DNA of 64,000 nucleotides from CAVQBP01 sp963782475 (GCA_963782475.1 CAWAJW010000013.1:186001-250000); one strand, 5' to 3'. Shown: positions 54,370 to 64,000, counted from the stretch's first letter. Numbers and translations are program-made. Notes: a model not told the origin generated them from the letters alone.

Positions 54370-55254
54370 TTAAAAAGAATTCAACCTTAAATCAATCCCC
54401 CATAAAAGTTTATTCCTGAGAGTCTCAAAGTAATTCGTCAGGGAAGTGCGGACAAGCTTAAACGGGCGGTCACTTTTATTTATTCTTACTTCAAGCGGCG
54501 GTGAAAATGTAAAGACTCTTTGCCCGTCGCAGTTTACAAGTATTTCTTTATGAAGAGAATTAATCCGTATGGAAATTGTTTCATTACCGGGCAAAACTAA
54601 AGGCCGCATGGATAAACTGTGAGGGGAAATTGGGCTTAAAGTTATCACATCGGTTTTAGGGCTCACAATAGGACCTCCCGTTGAAATAGAATAACCGGTT
54701 GAACCGGTAGGTGTAGCGACAATCAATCCATCGGCAGAAAAAGTTGTAACATAACTATCACCTATATCAATATCGAGTTGAATCATCTTAGGCCAGCCGC
54801 CTTTATCAATAACTATGTCATTTATTGCATAAAGCTTTTCAATTTTATGTCCAATACATTCCCCGGTTATAATCATCCTTTCTTCAATTTCATAATTTCC
54901 ATCTTTAATCTCTTTTATGAATGTATCGATCTGGTTTATATTAACTTCGGCAAGAAAACCGAGCTTGCCCAGGTTAATACCTAAGACAGGTTTATTATAG
55001 AATTGTGCCCTGTATGCAGTAGCGAGCATCGTGCCATCTCCTCCGATTGAAACTATCATATCGCTTTTTTTACACAGTTTATCACTATCGACAAATTTAC
55101 TCTTGTTAATTTTTTCCCTAATTAAATTTTTATTTTCCGAAATAAGATCCATTAATAAATAATCAAACCCGTTTTCCTTCAGCGTATTAAGTAATATAGA
55201 AATTACTTCATAAACTTTAGCCTTTGAAATATTAGCCACAATCCCGATTATCAT
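54370..55254 (-). CDS. nadK: NAD kinase
   Basis: 294 residues. The nucleotide-binding motif GGDGTMLATAYRA and the catalytic region ATPTGSTGYSISTGGPIV are diagnostic. It phosphorylates NAD to NADP in the cytoplasm. It is located between the thioredoxin-like gene and a glycosyltransferase gene, all on the minus strand. Confidence 0.96.
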   Translation of the reverse strand: MIIGIVANISKAKVYEVISILLNTLKENGFDYLLMDLISENKNLIREKINKSKFVDSDKLCKKSDMIVSIGGDGTMLATAYRAQFYNKPVLGINLGKLGFLAEVNINQIDTFIKEIKDGNYEIEERMIITGECIGHKIEKLYAINDIVIDKGGWPKMIQLDIDIGDSYVTTFSADGLIVATPTGSTGYSISTGGPIVSPKTDVITLSPISPHSLSMRPLVLPGNETISIRINSLHKEILVNCDGQRVFTFSPPLEVRINKSDRPFKLVRTSLTNYFETLRNKLLWGIDLRLNSF

Positions 55255-55294
55255 TTTATTTTTAACTTTATTTGATTTATAAGGGTTTAATCCT

Positions 55295-56053
55295 TTATTT
55301 ATTTTTACTTAACTCCCACAATTTACAATATTTTGTAAAAACATATGCTGAAGAAAAAACGGCTAATATGAAACCCTGCATCCCATCAAGAAAACCTTTC
55401 CTGATTATATACATTTTGATAAAAATGAACAGAGGCCTTAAGATTAAGTCCGAAATTGTGGAAGTTTTTCCATTATTAAAAAGTTCTTCAGCAGCTAAAG
55501 TAGTATACTTGTTAAATTTAACAAAATAATGATTGATGGAGGGATCTGTATAGTGATTAATATCATGATTAAGTTCGCCAATTTCTCCCTTTACTACAAG
55601 ATTTTCATGAACATCTTTCTCATTGAACATAACTTCATTTTTATCAAAAATACGAGTAACCCTTCCGGGGTACCATCCGCTATGTTCAATCCACTTCCCC
55701 AGAAAAAATGCTTTCCGCGGAATCGAATAGGCGGTATACTCCGGGGATTTATTTTTAAATTCAATTATTTCTTCAGATAAACCATGAGTTAATTCTTCAT
55801 CGGCATCAATCCATAAGACCCAATCATTCGATGTTAATGAAACCGCATATTGTTTTGTCTCTGCATATCCTTTCCATTTTAAAATATAATATTTAACTCC
55901 AGGAAAAGTTTGAATTATTTCTAAAGTTTTATCGCTTGAATCTTCATCAATTATAATAATTATTTCATCAATACATTTTAGCTGGCTTTCGATGCATCTG
56001 CGAATATTCAATTCTTCATTCTTAGCAATTATTATAGATGATATTTTAATCAT
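55295..56053 (-). CDS. Family 2 glycosyltransferase, WaaE/KdtX-like
   Basis: 252 residues of the GT-A fold. The start is SIIIAKNEELNIRRCIESQL, the metal-binding DxD is in WVLWIDADEEL, and the middle shows RVTRIFDKNEVMFNEKDVHE, a pattern typical of the WaaE/KdtX-type branch that modifies the LPS inner core. A C-terminal hydrophobic segment (SDLILRPLFIFIKMYI) suggests membrane association. It overlaps the GT9 gene by 4 bases, so the two are coupled. The exact sugar is unknown. Confidence 0.88.
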   Translation of the reverse strand: MIKISSIIIAKNEELNIRRCIESQLKCIDEIIIIIDEDSSDKTLEIIQTFPGVKYYILKWKGYAETKQYAVSLTSNDWVLWIDADEELTHGLSEEIIEFKNKSPEYTAYSIPRKAFFLGKWIEHSGWYPGRVTRIFDKNEVMFNEKDVHENLVVKGEIGELNHDINHYTDPSINHYFVKFNKYTTLAAEELFNNGKTSTISDLILRPLFIFIKMYIIRKGFLDGMQGFILAVFSSAYVFTKYCKLWELSKNK

Positions 56054-57198
56054 TTTTTTTTAATAAATTTTTGAATTACGGCTTTTACTTCTTCCGGTTT
56101 TATTTCATTAATATCTAGCGGGGACTCAAACCGATACCGGTCTGCATCAAAATCCTTTTTATTCATTATTTCATTCGGATATATATAACATGCATCATTA
56201 AACATTTGTTTAGGATAAGGATGGAATCTATTATAAAAAGCACCATTTGAGATACATATAAACGGTGTATCAACAGCAGCTGCAAAATGAACTGCGCTTG
56301 TTTCATTTGAAATTAATAATTCCGCATCAGACAACAATTTAGCCATTTCTGTGAGTGAAGTTGAACCCGCAGTAACAAAAACTCTTTCGGATTTTAAATT
56401 GTCCCAAATATATTGAGCAAGTTTAATCTCCTTTTTTGAACCATCAATTACGATATCATAACCGGAATTATCTAATATATAATGGGCTATTTCCAAATAA
56501 TTATTGATATCCCATCTTCTTTTTTCTGAACTTCCTCCCGGAAAAAGAACGATATATTTTTTACTTTTCAATTTTTTAAATGAAACTTTATCCGTATTTA
56601 TAGAAGGTTTTATAATATCAACTTTAATCTCCAGCAGATTCTCAAAAAATTCTACATTACGGCAAAACTCAAAAAAATTATTTTCTTTGGAACCGATCAG
56701 TTTCGTATACCATTTATCGGAAAAGAGATTTCGTTTCCATTTAGCATGTTTATCAAGAGAGCCTGAATTACCGATCCTTTCAACAGCCCCCGAAGCTTTT
56801 ATTATTTCATCGCCAAACAAAACTTCCCTTGAATATGTCGTTTCAATAGCAGTTTCAAATCCTTGATTCTTAATTTCTTTTAACTTCTTAAATTTATATA
56901 TAAGATTTGCATAAAATTTCTTCCTGTCTATCCATATAAAATGATCTATCAAATCTTTATCAAGACTTTCGGCAAGTTCTTTCCAGAGAATATTACCGCA
57001 GAGGGTGAACTTATAATTACGATATTTCGAACTATCTTTTAATATCTTTATAAAATTTCGGAAAAGGATATAATCGCCAATAGCATCAAGCCTGATTAAT
57101 AGCAAAGAATTAGGAATAATTTTTCTTTTTTTTCCAACAATTAAATTTATTAGAATGAATATGATAAAGTTTACCAGGTTTTTTAACTTTATAAACAC
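56050..57198 (-). CDS. Family 9 (heptosyltransferase-like) glycosyltransferase
   Basis: 382 residues. GT9 hallmarks are SLLLIRLDAIGDYILFRN near the N-terminus and, in the C-terminal half, VLFPGGSSEKRRWDINN, VTAGSTSLTEMAKLLSDA and LISNETSAVHFAAAVDTP. The family adds heptose or similar sugars to LPS. An N-terminal hydrophobic stretch (FIIFILINLIVG) may anchor it. It is coupled to the WaaE-like gene by an ATGA overlap and preceded by the FkbM gene. Confidence 0.9.
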   Translation of the reverse strand: MFIKLKNLVNFIIFILINLIVGKKRKIIPNSLLLIRLDAIGDYILFRNFIKILKDSSKYRNYKFTLCGNILWKELAESLDKDLIDHFIWIDRKKFYANLIYKFKKLKEIKNQGFETAIETTYSREVLFGDEIIKASGAVERIGNSGSLDKHAKWKRNLFSDKWYTKLIGSKENNFFEFCRNVEFFENLLEIKVDIIKPSINTDKVSFKKLKSKKYIVLFPGGSSEKRRWDINNYLEIAHYILDNSGYDIVIDGSKKEIKLAQYIWDNLKSERVFVTAGSTSLTEMAKLLSDAELLISNETSAVHFAAAVDTPFICISNGAFYNRFHPYPKQMFNDACYIYPNEIMNKKDFDADRYRFESPLDINEIKPEEVKAVIQKFIKKK

Positions 57199-57213
57199 AG
57201 TATAAAAATTTAA

Positions 57214-58170
57214 TTAAATTTTGTAGTTTCTGTTTTTTGCGTAAAACTTAATTTCTGTTTCCCTGATTTCATCAGCAGCATCGTTATCTTCTTTATGGAA
57301 TACGCAAATATCAGTGTAATGTTCAATATTTCTACCGCTGTAATAATAATGAATATCTTCTATAATGCTTTTTTGGGCTAATGACGATGTTAAAAGATAA
57401 TCGCCGTTATTATCATAAAAAATTGCAGTTTTATAGCCAATATCAAGCAATGAGTCAAATACGCTTAAGCCGTCATCATTTAACTGATGAAGCAGATAAG
57501 GATCATATTCAAAAAACAGTACTGGTTTTGATCTTTCAAAGTAATTAAGAGAATTTCTAATAATCCTGCAGTCAAAACCGTCAGTATCAATTTTTATTAA
57601 TTTTGCATATTCAAACTGCGGATTTTTATGGGCGATTGTTTCCAAGCTTTCAAAACGAATACTTCCTGAAGAACTTTCGGCTTCTATTATTCTTCCGCTC
57701 CCCTTTGAATATATATAGCTTCCTTTTGATTCAGATATATCTCCGATAAATGCATTTTCAATAAACACATCATCCCATTGTTCTGTATTTCTTTTTAGGA
57801 TGGAATAGAAATAATCGTTCCCTTCTATACATAGAATGGGAACATAGGCTTGAGCTTTAATTATAAAAACAGAATCACCGACATTTGCACCGATATCAAT
57901 AACTTTCATGTTGTTATATTTCTGCTTTAAATATGCAGCTATTCTGCCAATATTTTTACTGTAAAGCGGGAAAATCTTTATGTTGGTCGGGAGATCGTGC
58001 CAAACCGGCAGAAGTATTTTTCTGCCGTCTAAATTATACTCAATCAAAATATCTTTATTTTTATAAAGCCTATCTCTGATGGTCAAAAGTAATTTTCCCT
58101 TAAATTTACCAGGAAGAGTATTCAGGTCAGAATTTAAAATTCCATTCATAATAATCTGGTGTATTTTCAT
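57214..58170 (-). CDS. FkbM family methyltransferase
   Basis: 318 residues. The SAM-binding motif I is VIDIGANVGDSVFIIK, the later conserved parts are CIEGNDYFYSILKRN, KIDTDGFDCRIIRNSL and PVLFFEYDPYLL. FkbM-type enzymes O-methylate sugars or polyketides; in a glycan cluster the likely target is a sugar of the surface polysaccharide. It lies between the flippase and the GT9 gene, 14-15 bases from each. Confidence 0.88.
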   Translation of the reverse strand: MKIHQIIMNGILNSDLNTLPGKFKGKLLLTIRDRLYKNKDILIEYNLDGRKILLPVWHDLPTNIKIFPLYSKNIGRIAAYLKQKYNNMKVIDIGANVGDSVFIIKAQAYVPILCIEGNDYFYSILKRNTEQWDDVFIENAFIGDISESKGSYIYSKGSGRIIEAESSSGSIRFESLETIAHKNPQFEYAKLIKIDTDGFDCRIIRNSLNYFERSKPVLFFEYDPYLLHQLNDDGLSVFDSLLDIGYKTAIFYDNNGDYLLTSSLAQKSIIEDIHYYYSGRNIEHYTDICVFHKEDNDAADEIRETEIKFYAKNRNYKI

Positions 58171-58184
58171 AACCTAAAAATCCT

Positions 58185-59552
58185 TTATTTGCCCCACAAT
58201 CCAAAATCTTTTTTATGGATTATTTTATAATATTGCATTGGTGCCCAAGCAGAACCAATTAATAAACATATAATATTTGCTGAAATTACTCCCGGTAAAC
58301 CCATATTAAAATATTTTGCAAATAGAATAGAAAGCGGAATATTCACTATGCCGACGAAAATTGAATAGTAAAGGGAGATCCTAATTTTACCGACACCGTT
58401 TAAAAAATATGCAAATATATTATTCCAATTGGAAATAATAACATACAAACCCATAAGAATTGTTAGAAACAAAGGAACTTCAATTTGAGAATTTAACCAG
58501 ATTTCATAAATCCTGTTCGCAGCCAGTATCATTATAATGACTAATATACCTAGTAATACCCAGACTTTGAAAATTTTATTTATTGCATTTTTAATCCATA
58601 TAAAATCTTCCATTACATATGCTTCTGTATATGCAGACCACATTGGAGTTAATATAACGAAAAAAATTATGGGGATATAATTGAAATATTTATAAGCAAT
58701 ATTATATATTGTTACATCTGCCGGACCGAATAATTGTGTGATTATTAAATTGTCAGTTGCAAAAACGATTAATGTGGCTATCTGAATAATAAAAAACTGA
58801 GTCCCTAATCCTAAAAGATCCTTTAGATTGGAAAACCTTATCGATTTGAATGAAGGTGAAATAGCTTTATACTTTCTTTTAAAAAAAATAAAAGAAGCAA
58901 AAATAAATACAACAATGGGAATAAATGCTGAGGCAGCACCCAAAAGCAGAATTGAAGGAGAAGCTACCCTTAAAAGAAAATAAACCAGGAGAACCGTTAA
59001 TAAATTTATGCTGAAACTAAAAAATCCATTTAAAGCAGTTTTTTGATCAGCATTAATGATGAAAGTTAAAAGCCTTAATACAAATTGAATCAAAAAAAAG
59101 ATAACAGATAAGAGAACAAGTGTATTTAGTTCGTTTTCTAAATAACCCGGGGCTTTAAATATTTCCATCCAATTAATAAATCTAAAAACCAGTGCAAAGA
59201 GTGCAATTACCAATAAAATTATTGAAGAAAAAAGAGCATAAGTTGTACTTACATAAATTTTTGCTGTATGAAGATCGTTTTTTGCAAGGGCTTCAGCTAA
59301 TTTATTTCTCAGCCCGTTGCCTAAACCAAAATCTAAATAATTAAACCAGGTTAGAATTGAGGAAAGAGTAAGCCATATTCCATACTCTGTTTTCCCCAGA
59401 TAGTCTAAAGTGAGCCTTACCAGCAGAAGATTAAAAAGGAAATTAAATCCATTAATGATAAAAAGAAAGAGAATATTTTTTTTTGCTTTCAGAGATCTTG
59501 AAGAATTTTCAAGGGTTAAAAATTTTAGAATTCCGGATATAATTTTTTGCAT
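58185..59552 (-). CDS. Wzx-type polysaccharide flippase
   Basis: 455 residues, almost entirely membrane helices (about twelve to fourteen). The start region FLFIINGFNFLFNLLLVRLT and FGLGNGLRNKLAEALAKND fit the polysaccharide_synt/MATE-like flippase superfamily. It would flip undecaprenyl-linked oligosaccharide across the inner membrane. No Wzy polymerase was recognised in view. It sits between GT2 and FkbM genes. Confidence 0.9.
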   Translation of the reverse strand: MQKIISGILKFLTLENSSRSLKAKKNILFLFIINGFNFLFNLLLVRLTLDYLGKTEYGIWLTLSSILTWFNYLDFGLGNGLRNKLAEALAKNDLHTAKIYVSTTYALFSSIILLVIALFALVFRFINWMEIFKAPGYLENELNTLVLLSVIFFLIQFVLRLLTFIINADQKTALNGFFSFSINLLTVLLVYFLLRVASPSILLLGAASAFIPIVVFIFASFIFFKRKYKAISPSFKSIRFSNLKDLLGLGTQFFIIQIATLIVFATDNLIITQLFGPADVTIYNIAYKYFNYIPIIFFVILTPMWSAYTEAYVMEDFIWIKNAINKIFKVWVLLGILVIIMILAANRIYEIWLNSQIEVPLFLTILMGLYVIISNWNNIFAYFLNGVGKIRISLYYSIFVGIVNIPLSILFAKYFNMGLPGVISANIICLLIGSAWAPMQYYKIIHKKDFGLWGK

Positions 59553-59565
59553 CCTTTAAACGAAT

Positions 59566-60375
59566 TTAATTTTCCCATTTATTTTTACGCCACAATTTAA
59601 CCAAAAAGTTTAAATGAAGATCATTAAATATCTTTTTTAATCTTGTTCGAAAAATTCTAAAAAAATATTCTTTTCCCGCACTGAAGTTCCAGAACCCATT
59701 TTCTTTTAGAGCATTTTTATATTCTTTGATCGATTCCAGTTCATATTTCCATGAAGCACCGCCTGCATGCATAGCTGCAATAGGCTCACCTTGTAAATAT
59801 TTTCCCCTGCTTCTGAAACCGGAAATTTTCTTTTCATATCGCATTATAAGTTCATAATCCATTGTGTATTTATATTTTTCATTATACATACCATATTTTT
59901 CATAAACTTCTTTTCTAAAGAACATTGTGGGATGATTGTAAGGCATTGTAGTAGCTACAGGACACAAAAGTGGTCTCCTGATATTCGAACCGTAAACGGG
60001 ATCAATAAAATAAACATCTCCATGCACAAAGATTGTTTCTTTATCTTTAAAAGCTTCTATAACATTTTGAAATACATCGCTATTAAAATAACTATCATCA
60101 CTGTTTAAAATTCCAATAACTTCTCCCTTTGCATTTCTTATCCCCTTATTAAAGGCGTCGGCAATTCCTCTATCCGGTTCAATAACAATATGCAACAAGT
60201 CTGAAAGATTATTTTCCTTGTAAATTTTATTTATAATATCTATGGTATTATCTTTACTTTGATTATCAATGATAATATGTTCAAATTTTTTATATGTTTG
60301 ATTAATAACTGATTTAACATTTTTTTCAATTGTTTTTTCGGAATTATATGTCGGTGTTATAATTGAAATCAGCAT
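59566..60375 (-). CDS. Family 2 glycosyltransferase
   Basis: 269 residues. The start ISIITPTYNSEKTIEKNVKS, the segment DNQSKDNTIDIINKIY, EPDRGIADAFNKGI and the DxD-like LNSDDSYF are typical of GT2 enzymes. It adds a sugar to a lipid-linked glycan in the cytoplasm. It is the first gene of the minus-strand glycan run and divergent from the broken GT4 gene; the 103-base gap between them should hold promoters. Confidence 0.92.
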   Translation of the reverse strand: MLISIITPTYNSEKTIEKNVKSVINQTYKKFEHIIIDNQSKDNTIDIINKIYKENNLSDLLHIVIEPDRGIADAFNKGIRNAKGEVIGILNSDDSYFNSDVFQNVIEAFKDKETIFVHGDVYFIDPVYGSNIRRPLLCPVATTMPYNHPTMFFRKEVYEKYGMYNEKYKYTMDYELIMRYEKKISGFRSRGKYLQGEPIAAMHAGGASWKYELESIKEYKNALKENGFWNFSAGKEYFFRIFRTRLKKIFNDLHLNFLVKLWRKNKWEN

Positions 60376-60478
60376 TAATTATTTAACCATTTGTATATGG
60401 AAAATATGATTTGAGGAATTTTTTCCTGCAGATCTTCGGAATTAATATTTATCCTGAATTTAATTTTTAAATAAATTT

Positions 60479-61578
60479 ATGAACGAAATAGTTATTGATG
60501 CACGGATGATTAATAGTTCCGGCATCGGAACTTATCTTCAAAACATGATTCCAAATTTAATAAAAAATCATGATCTGATTCTTCTCGGCAGAGAAAAAGA
60601 GATTAAATCCTTTTCCTGGGGGAAAAGATCAAAACAATCAATTTTGAAAGTCCAATATATTCTTTTAGTGAACAGTTAATAAGACCTATAAAAATACCGA
60701 AATGTGATATCTTTATATCGCCTCATTACAATATACCTGTTCTGCCCTTAAAAGCAACGAAAAGGCTTACCATTATTCATGATGTTTTTCATTTAGCATT
60801 TTATGACCGGCTTTCTCCCTTACAAAAGTTTTATTCAAAATTTATGATTTATTCAGCAGCCCGTTTATCCGATCATATCATTACAAGCTCCGGCTTTTCT
60901 AAATCAGAAATCCTTAAATATGAAAATGTTAATGAATCGAAAATAAGCGTAGTTTATTTCGGTTTTGATTTTGAAGAATATTCCAACCTGGCTTACGATC
61001 TTGAACCGGTCAGGAAGAAATACAAGCTGTTCGATAAATACTTTCTATTTGTGGGAAATGTTAAACCTCACAAAAACCTTTTTACACTTTTAAATGCATT
61101 ACAGCTTATTCTTGAAAGAAAAAACAAGATAAAGCTGGTTGTCGTCGGTGAAATTAAGAAACTAATAACCTCTGATAAAAAATCCTTAAAGCTTTTAAAT
61201 GAAAATAATCTGCTCAAGGATAATGTCATATTTACCGGTTTTATAGAAAAAGAAGAACTGGTACAATTATATAAAAATGCAGCTGCGCTTGTTTTCCCCT
61301 CTTTATATGAAGGCTTCGGAATACCTCCCGTAGAAGCTATGGCGTGCGGATGTCCGGTAATTTCTTCGGATGCTGCATCACTTCCAGAAGTGTGCGATGA
61401 TGCTGTTTTGTATATAAATCCGCATGATATAAAAGATATAGCTGAAAAGATGCTTCTCTTTCTTTCAGATAATGAAATTAAAAGCAATCTAATTGAAAAA
61501 GGAAAAGAAAATATAAAAAGATTTTCCCTGGAAATCTTTTCCGGTACATTAAACAGAGTAATTGATTCAATTATGTAA
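60479..61578 (+). pseudogene. Family 4 glycosyltransferase, frame broken by one base at a G5 run
   Basis: The first frame (60479-60679) starts NEIVIDARMINSSGIGTYLQ, a normal GT4 N-terminus, and stops soon after SFSWGKRSKQ. A second frame continues the family without a start: KTINFESPIYSFSEQL, IIHDVFHLAFYD, then FVGNVKPHKNLFTLL and EGFGIPPVEAMACGCPVISS, ending at 61578. Adding one base in GGGGG (60618-60622) joins the frames as SWGEKIKTINFE. The conserved middle section is intact in the second frame, so this is one gene. Homopolymer miscalls and real inactivation both fit. Confidence 0.85.
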
Positions 61579-61654
61579 TTTTAACTGACATTTTACATCT
61601 TTCGCCTAAAAGGTTAATTTTCGGTATACTTAAAACTTTTTTTAGATATTATTA

Positions 61655-62776
61655 TTGAAAACTGCAATTGTACATGATTGGTTTGTAAGTTATGCCGGTT
61701 CGGAAAGAGTTGTTGAATCTCTTACAAATGTATGGAGGGATGCCGATGTTTTTGTCCTTTTCAATCTGCTTAACAATGAAGATCAAAAAATTGTTGTAAA
61801 AGATAAAGTTCCGCATACTTCATTCCTTAACAAATTTAAATCTATCAAAAAACATCACAGAAAATTTTTACCTCTTTTCCCCTATGCAGTTGAACAGTTT
61901 GATTTATCTGATTACGACTTAATTATTTCAAGTTCCCACGCTGTAGCAAAAGGAGTTTTAACAAATTCAAATCAGCTTCATATATGTTATTGTCATACTC
62001 CGATCAGGTATGCATGGGATTTAATGCACCAATATTTAAGGGAAGCTGATTTAGCATCCGGATTAAAAGGATTAATTGCCAAATCAATATTGCATTATAT
62101 AAGAATCTGGGATTCAGCTACTGCAAACAGGCCGGATTTTTTTATAGCAAATTCAAATTACATTTCCAGAAGGATACTGAAAATTTACAGGAGAGAATCT
62201 TTTGTGATTCATCCTCCTGTTGATACTGAAAAATTCAAATGTGAAATAGAGAAAGATAATTACTATTTAACTGCTTCCCGTTTAGTTCCATATAAAAGAA
62301 TTGATTTAATTGCCGAAGCTTTTACAAAAATGCCAGATAAAAAACTTCTTATAATCGGGGATGGACCTGAAGAAGAGAAAATTAAAGCAAAATCCGGGGA
62401 AAATGTTGATTTGCTGGGATATAAATCGGGGGAATCACTTGTTAAATATATGCAGAAAGCAAAAGCATTTGTTTTTGCTGCAGAAGAAGATTTTGGAATT
62501 ATGATTGTGGAAGCGCTTTCATGCGGAACACCGGTAATAGCTTTTAATAAAGGCGGAGCTTCAGAAACAGTTGCTGACGAAGTAAACGGGATACTATATC
62601 CTGAGCAGACTGCGAATTCGATAATTGACGCAGTAAAAAGATTTGAACTAAAAGAAAATATGTTTGATCCTAAGATAATCAGTAATTCTGCAAAAAAGTT
62701 TGACCGGAAAATCTTTGAAGAAAAGATCAAGGCATATGTTGACAATAAATGCAATAATTTTTTTAATTCAAAATAA
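61655..62776 (+). CDS. Family 4 glycosyltransferase
   Basis: 373 residues. The start is a TTG at 61655 (protein KTAIVHDWFVSYAGSERVVE), which is needed for the conserved N-terminal strand; its ribosome binding site is weak. GT4 hallmarks are HICYCHTPIRYAWDLM, RLVPYKRIDLIAEAF and EDFGIMIVEALSCGTPVIAF. The family transfers sugars from nucleotide donors. It lies between the broken GT4 gene and the initiating transferase, suggesting a role in the same surface glycan. Confidence 0.93.
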   Translation: MKTAIVHDWFVSYAGSERVVESLTNVWRDADVFVLFNLLNNEDQKIVVKDKVPHTSFLNKFKSIKKHHRKFLPLFPYAVEQFDLSDYDLIISSSHAVAKGVLTNSNQLHICYCHTPIRYAWDLMHQYLREADLASGLKGLIAKSILHYIRIWDSATANRPDFFIANSNYISRRILKIYRRESFVIHPPVDTEKFKCEIEKDNYYLTASRLVPYKRIDLIAEAFTKMPDKKLLIIGDGPEEEKIKAKSGENVDLLGYKSGESLVKYMQKAKAFVFAAEEDFGIMIVEALSCGTPVIAFNKGGASETVADEVNGILYPEQTANSIIDAVKRFELKENMFDPKIISNSAKKFDRKIFEEKIKAYVDNKCNNFFNSK

Positions 62777-62784
62777 TTAGGATA

Positions 62785-64000
62785 ATGCTGACAAACCGGA
62801 AATCGATATACTATTTAAGATTATTCCTGGACCTGGTTATTTTGAATATATCATTTATCGCATCGGCTATTTTGGCACAATCATTACCTATCCTCCTTCA
62901 GAAGACTCATATGTTTATCCTATTGGCAGGATTAAATTTTCTCTGGTACTTTGTTTCGAATGTTATAAACTTTTATGAAGATTATAGTGCTAAATACTTT
63001 ATTTACCAGTTTACCGGTATTGTTAAGATTGTATTTGTCCAGGTTCTTACTACTGTTCTTTTCGTATTCTTCGTTAAGGAACTCCTTTTTACCCGAAATT
63101 TTATAATTTTAAATACCGCTTTTCTTTTGCTGTTTATTAGTTTGAGAGTTGAAATAATTAAATACCTTCTTATAAAAATAAGGAGAAATGAGAAAAACCT
63201 AAGAAATGTTTTAATAATCGGAGCTGGTGATACCGGTAAAAATTTTCAGCAGATGCTGCAGGAACATAATGATCTTGGATATAATACGATTGGTTTCATA
63301 GATAATAATAAAACCGGTGAAAACATATTAGGCAAGGTTAAAGATGCGGAAAGAATTATTACCGAAAAGAACGTTGAAGTTGTTGTGGTTGCTTTACCTT
63401 TCAGAGAATCTTTTCAGCTTGACGAAATAATTGCTGTATGCGGCAGACTTGCTGTGAGAACACATATAATTCCTGATTACTTTAGCGTTACATCAAAAAA
63501 ATTCCAGGTAAATGTAATCGGTGATTTTCCAATTATTACCGTAAGAAGCGAACCGCTTGCTGAAGTTCATTGGCAGTTTATTAAAAGACTTCTGGATATT
63601 CTTTTTTCGATACTGGTATTTATATTTATATTATCCTGGCTGTTTCCTCTTATCTTTATTTTAAATAAAATATCGGGCAACGGGAGAACTTTATTTGTCC
63701 AGGATAGGCTGGGTGTTAAAGATCGGATATTTAAGTGCTATAAATTTAGAACAATGTATGAAAAATTGGAAAACCGGAATGTTTATCAACCGACCTATGA
63801 AGGTGATCCCAGGGTTACAAAGATCGGTAAGTTTTTGAGGAAGTCAAATATTGATGAACTTCCGCAATTCATAAATATATTAAAGGGGGAAATGTCCGTA
63901 GTCGGGCCCAGGCCTCACCCTCTGCCGTACAATGAAATTTATAAACAAGTTGTAGATGAAATAAAAATTAGAAGCTGGGTTAAGCCGGGATTAACCGGCT
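62785..64000 (+). CDS. WbaP/WcaJ-type undecaprenyl-phosphate sugar phosphotransferase, 3' end outside window
   Basis: 405 codons are visible. Several N-terminal membrane helices (about 10-130) are followed by a CoA-binding-like region with LIIGAGDTGKNFQQML, then a further helix after RLLDILFSILVFIFIL and the catalytic bacterial sugar transferase domain CYKFRTMYEK, SNIDELPQFINILK and GEMSVVGPRPHPL. It starts surface polysaccharide synthesis by moving a sugar 1-phosphate onto undecaprenyl phosphate in the inner membrane. AGGA precedes the ATG at 62785. It runs off the right edge inside the last family motif region. Confidence 0.92.
   Translation, partial: MLTNRKSIYYLRLFLDLVILNISFIASAILAQSLPILLQKTHMFILLAGLNFLWYFVSNVINFYEDYSAKYFIYQFTGIVKIVFVQVLTTVLFVFFVKELLFTRNFIILNTAFLLLFISLRVEIIKYLLIKIRRNEKNLRNVLIIGAGDTGKNFQQMLQEHNDLGYNTIGFIDNNKTGENILGKVKDAERIITEKNVEVVVVALPFRESFQLDEIIAVCGRLAVRTHIIPDYFSVTSKKFQVNVIGDFPIITVRSEPLAEVHWQFIKRLLDILFSILVFIFILSWLFPLIFILNKISGNGRTLFVQDRLGVKDRIFKCYKFRTMYEKLENRNVYQPTYEGDPRVTKIGKFLRKSNIDELPQFINILKGEMSVVGPRPHPLPYNEIYKQVVDEIKIRSWVKPGLTG

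Noticed and set aside
1..64000. tRNA and rRNA genes
   Set aside because: No cloverleaf with a T-loop GTTCRA-type element was seen in any gap, and gaps are too short for rRNA.

Overview
The window is AT-rich bacterial chromosome carrying mostly housekeeping genes. The gene content (LPS genes lpxB and lpxK, an outer-membrane barrel, glycan export genes), the two-propeller sensor kinase, and three upstream sites of the form TTG-N19/20-TAnnTTTG (the Bacteroidota-type promoter) point to the Bacteroidota/Chlorobiota/Ignavibacteria side of the tree. I favour an Ignavibacteria-like organism, but this is inference from gene style, not a phylogeny. No rRNA, tRNA, CRISPR array, prophage or insertion sequence was recognised.

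Layout. 1-3.5 kb: a large membrane sensor kinase, cut by the left edge. 3.9-6.9 kb: a WG-repeat protein, then a convergent three-gene operon (small two-helix membrane protein, YceI, and an outer-membrane barrel with an N-terminal haem site). 7.1-16.1 kb: the translation/RNA operon rimP-nusA-infB-rbfA-truB-ribF-rpsO-pnp, led by a terminator-like hairpin. 16.4-22.4 kb: RNase G, gcvT, comB and ftsK. 22.4-27.0 kb, minus strand: queC-queF-glnD-murI. 27.2-44.3 kb, plus strand: tpiA, a GH2-like membrane protein that lacks the catalytic residues, smc, a HAD phosphatase, an ICMT-like methyltransferase, lpxB, a DUF374 acyltransferase, lpxK, ppdK, queA, ispD and a frameshifted plsY. 44.4-49.6 kb: a secreted GH51 arabinofuranosidase (minus), gpsA and recG.

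49.7-53.7 kb is the most unusual part: a tight operon with its own Bacteroidota-type promoter encoding two different D-Ala-D-Ala-ligase-type ATP-grasp enzymes, a small GNAT acetyltransferase and a lysine 2,3-aminomutase-type radical SAM enzyme. Together they look like a pathway to an acylated or peptide-bonded beta-amino acid, which I do not recognise as a described system. The first gene has no ATG, GTG or TTG start that would preserve its conserved N-terminus.

53.7-64 kb: a thioredoxin-like protein split over two frames, NAD kinase, and a surface-glycan cluster (GT2, GT9, FkbM methyltransferase, Wzx flippase, GT2 on the minus strand; two GT4 enzymes and a WbaP/WcaJ-type initiating sugar-phosphate transferase on the plus strand). 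The first GT4 gene is broken by a single-base frameshift at a G5 run, and the transferase runs off the right edge. Three frame breaks within about 17 kb raise the question of sequence error versus real gene decay.
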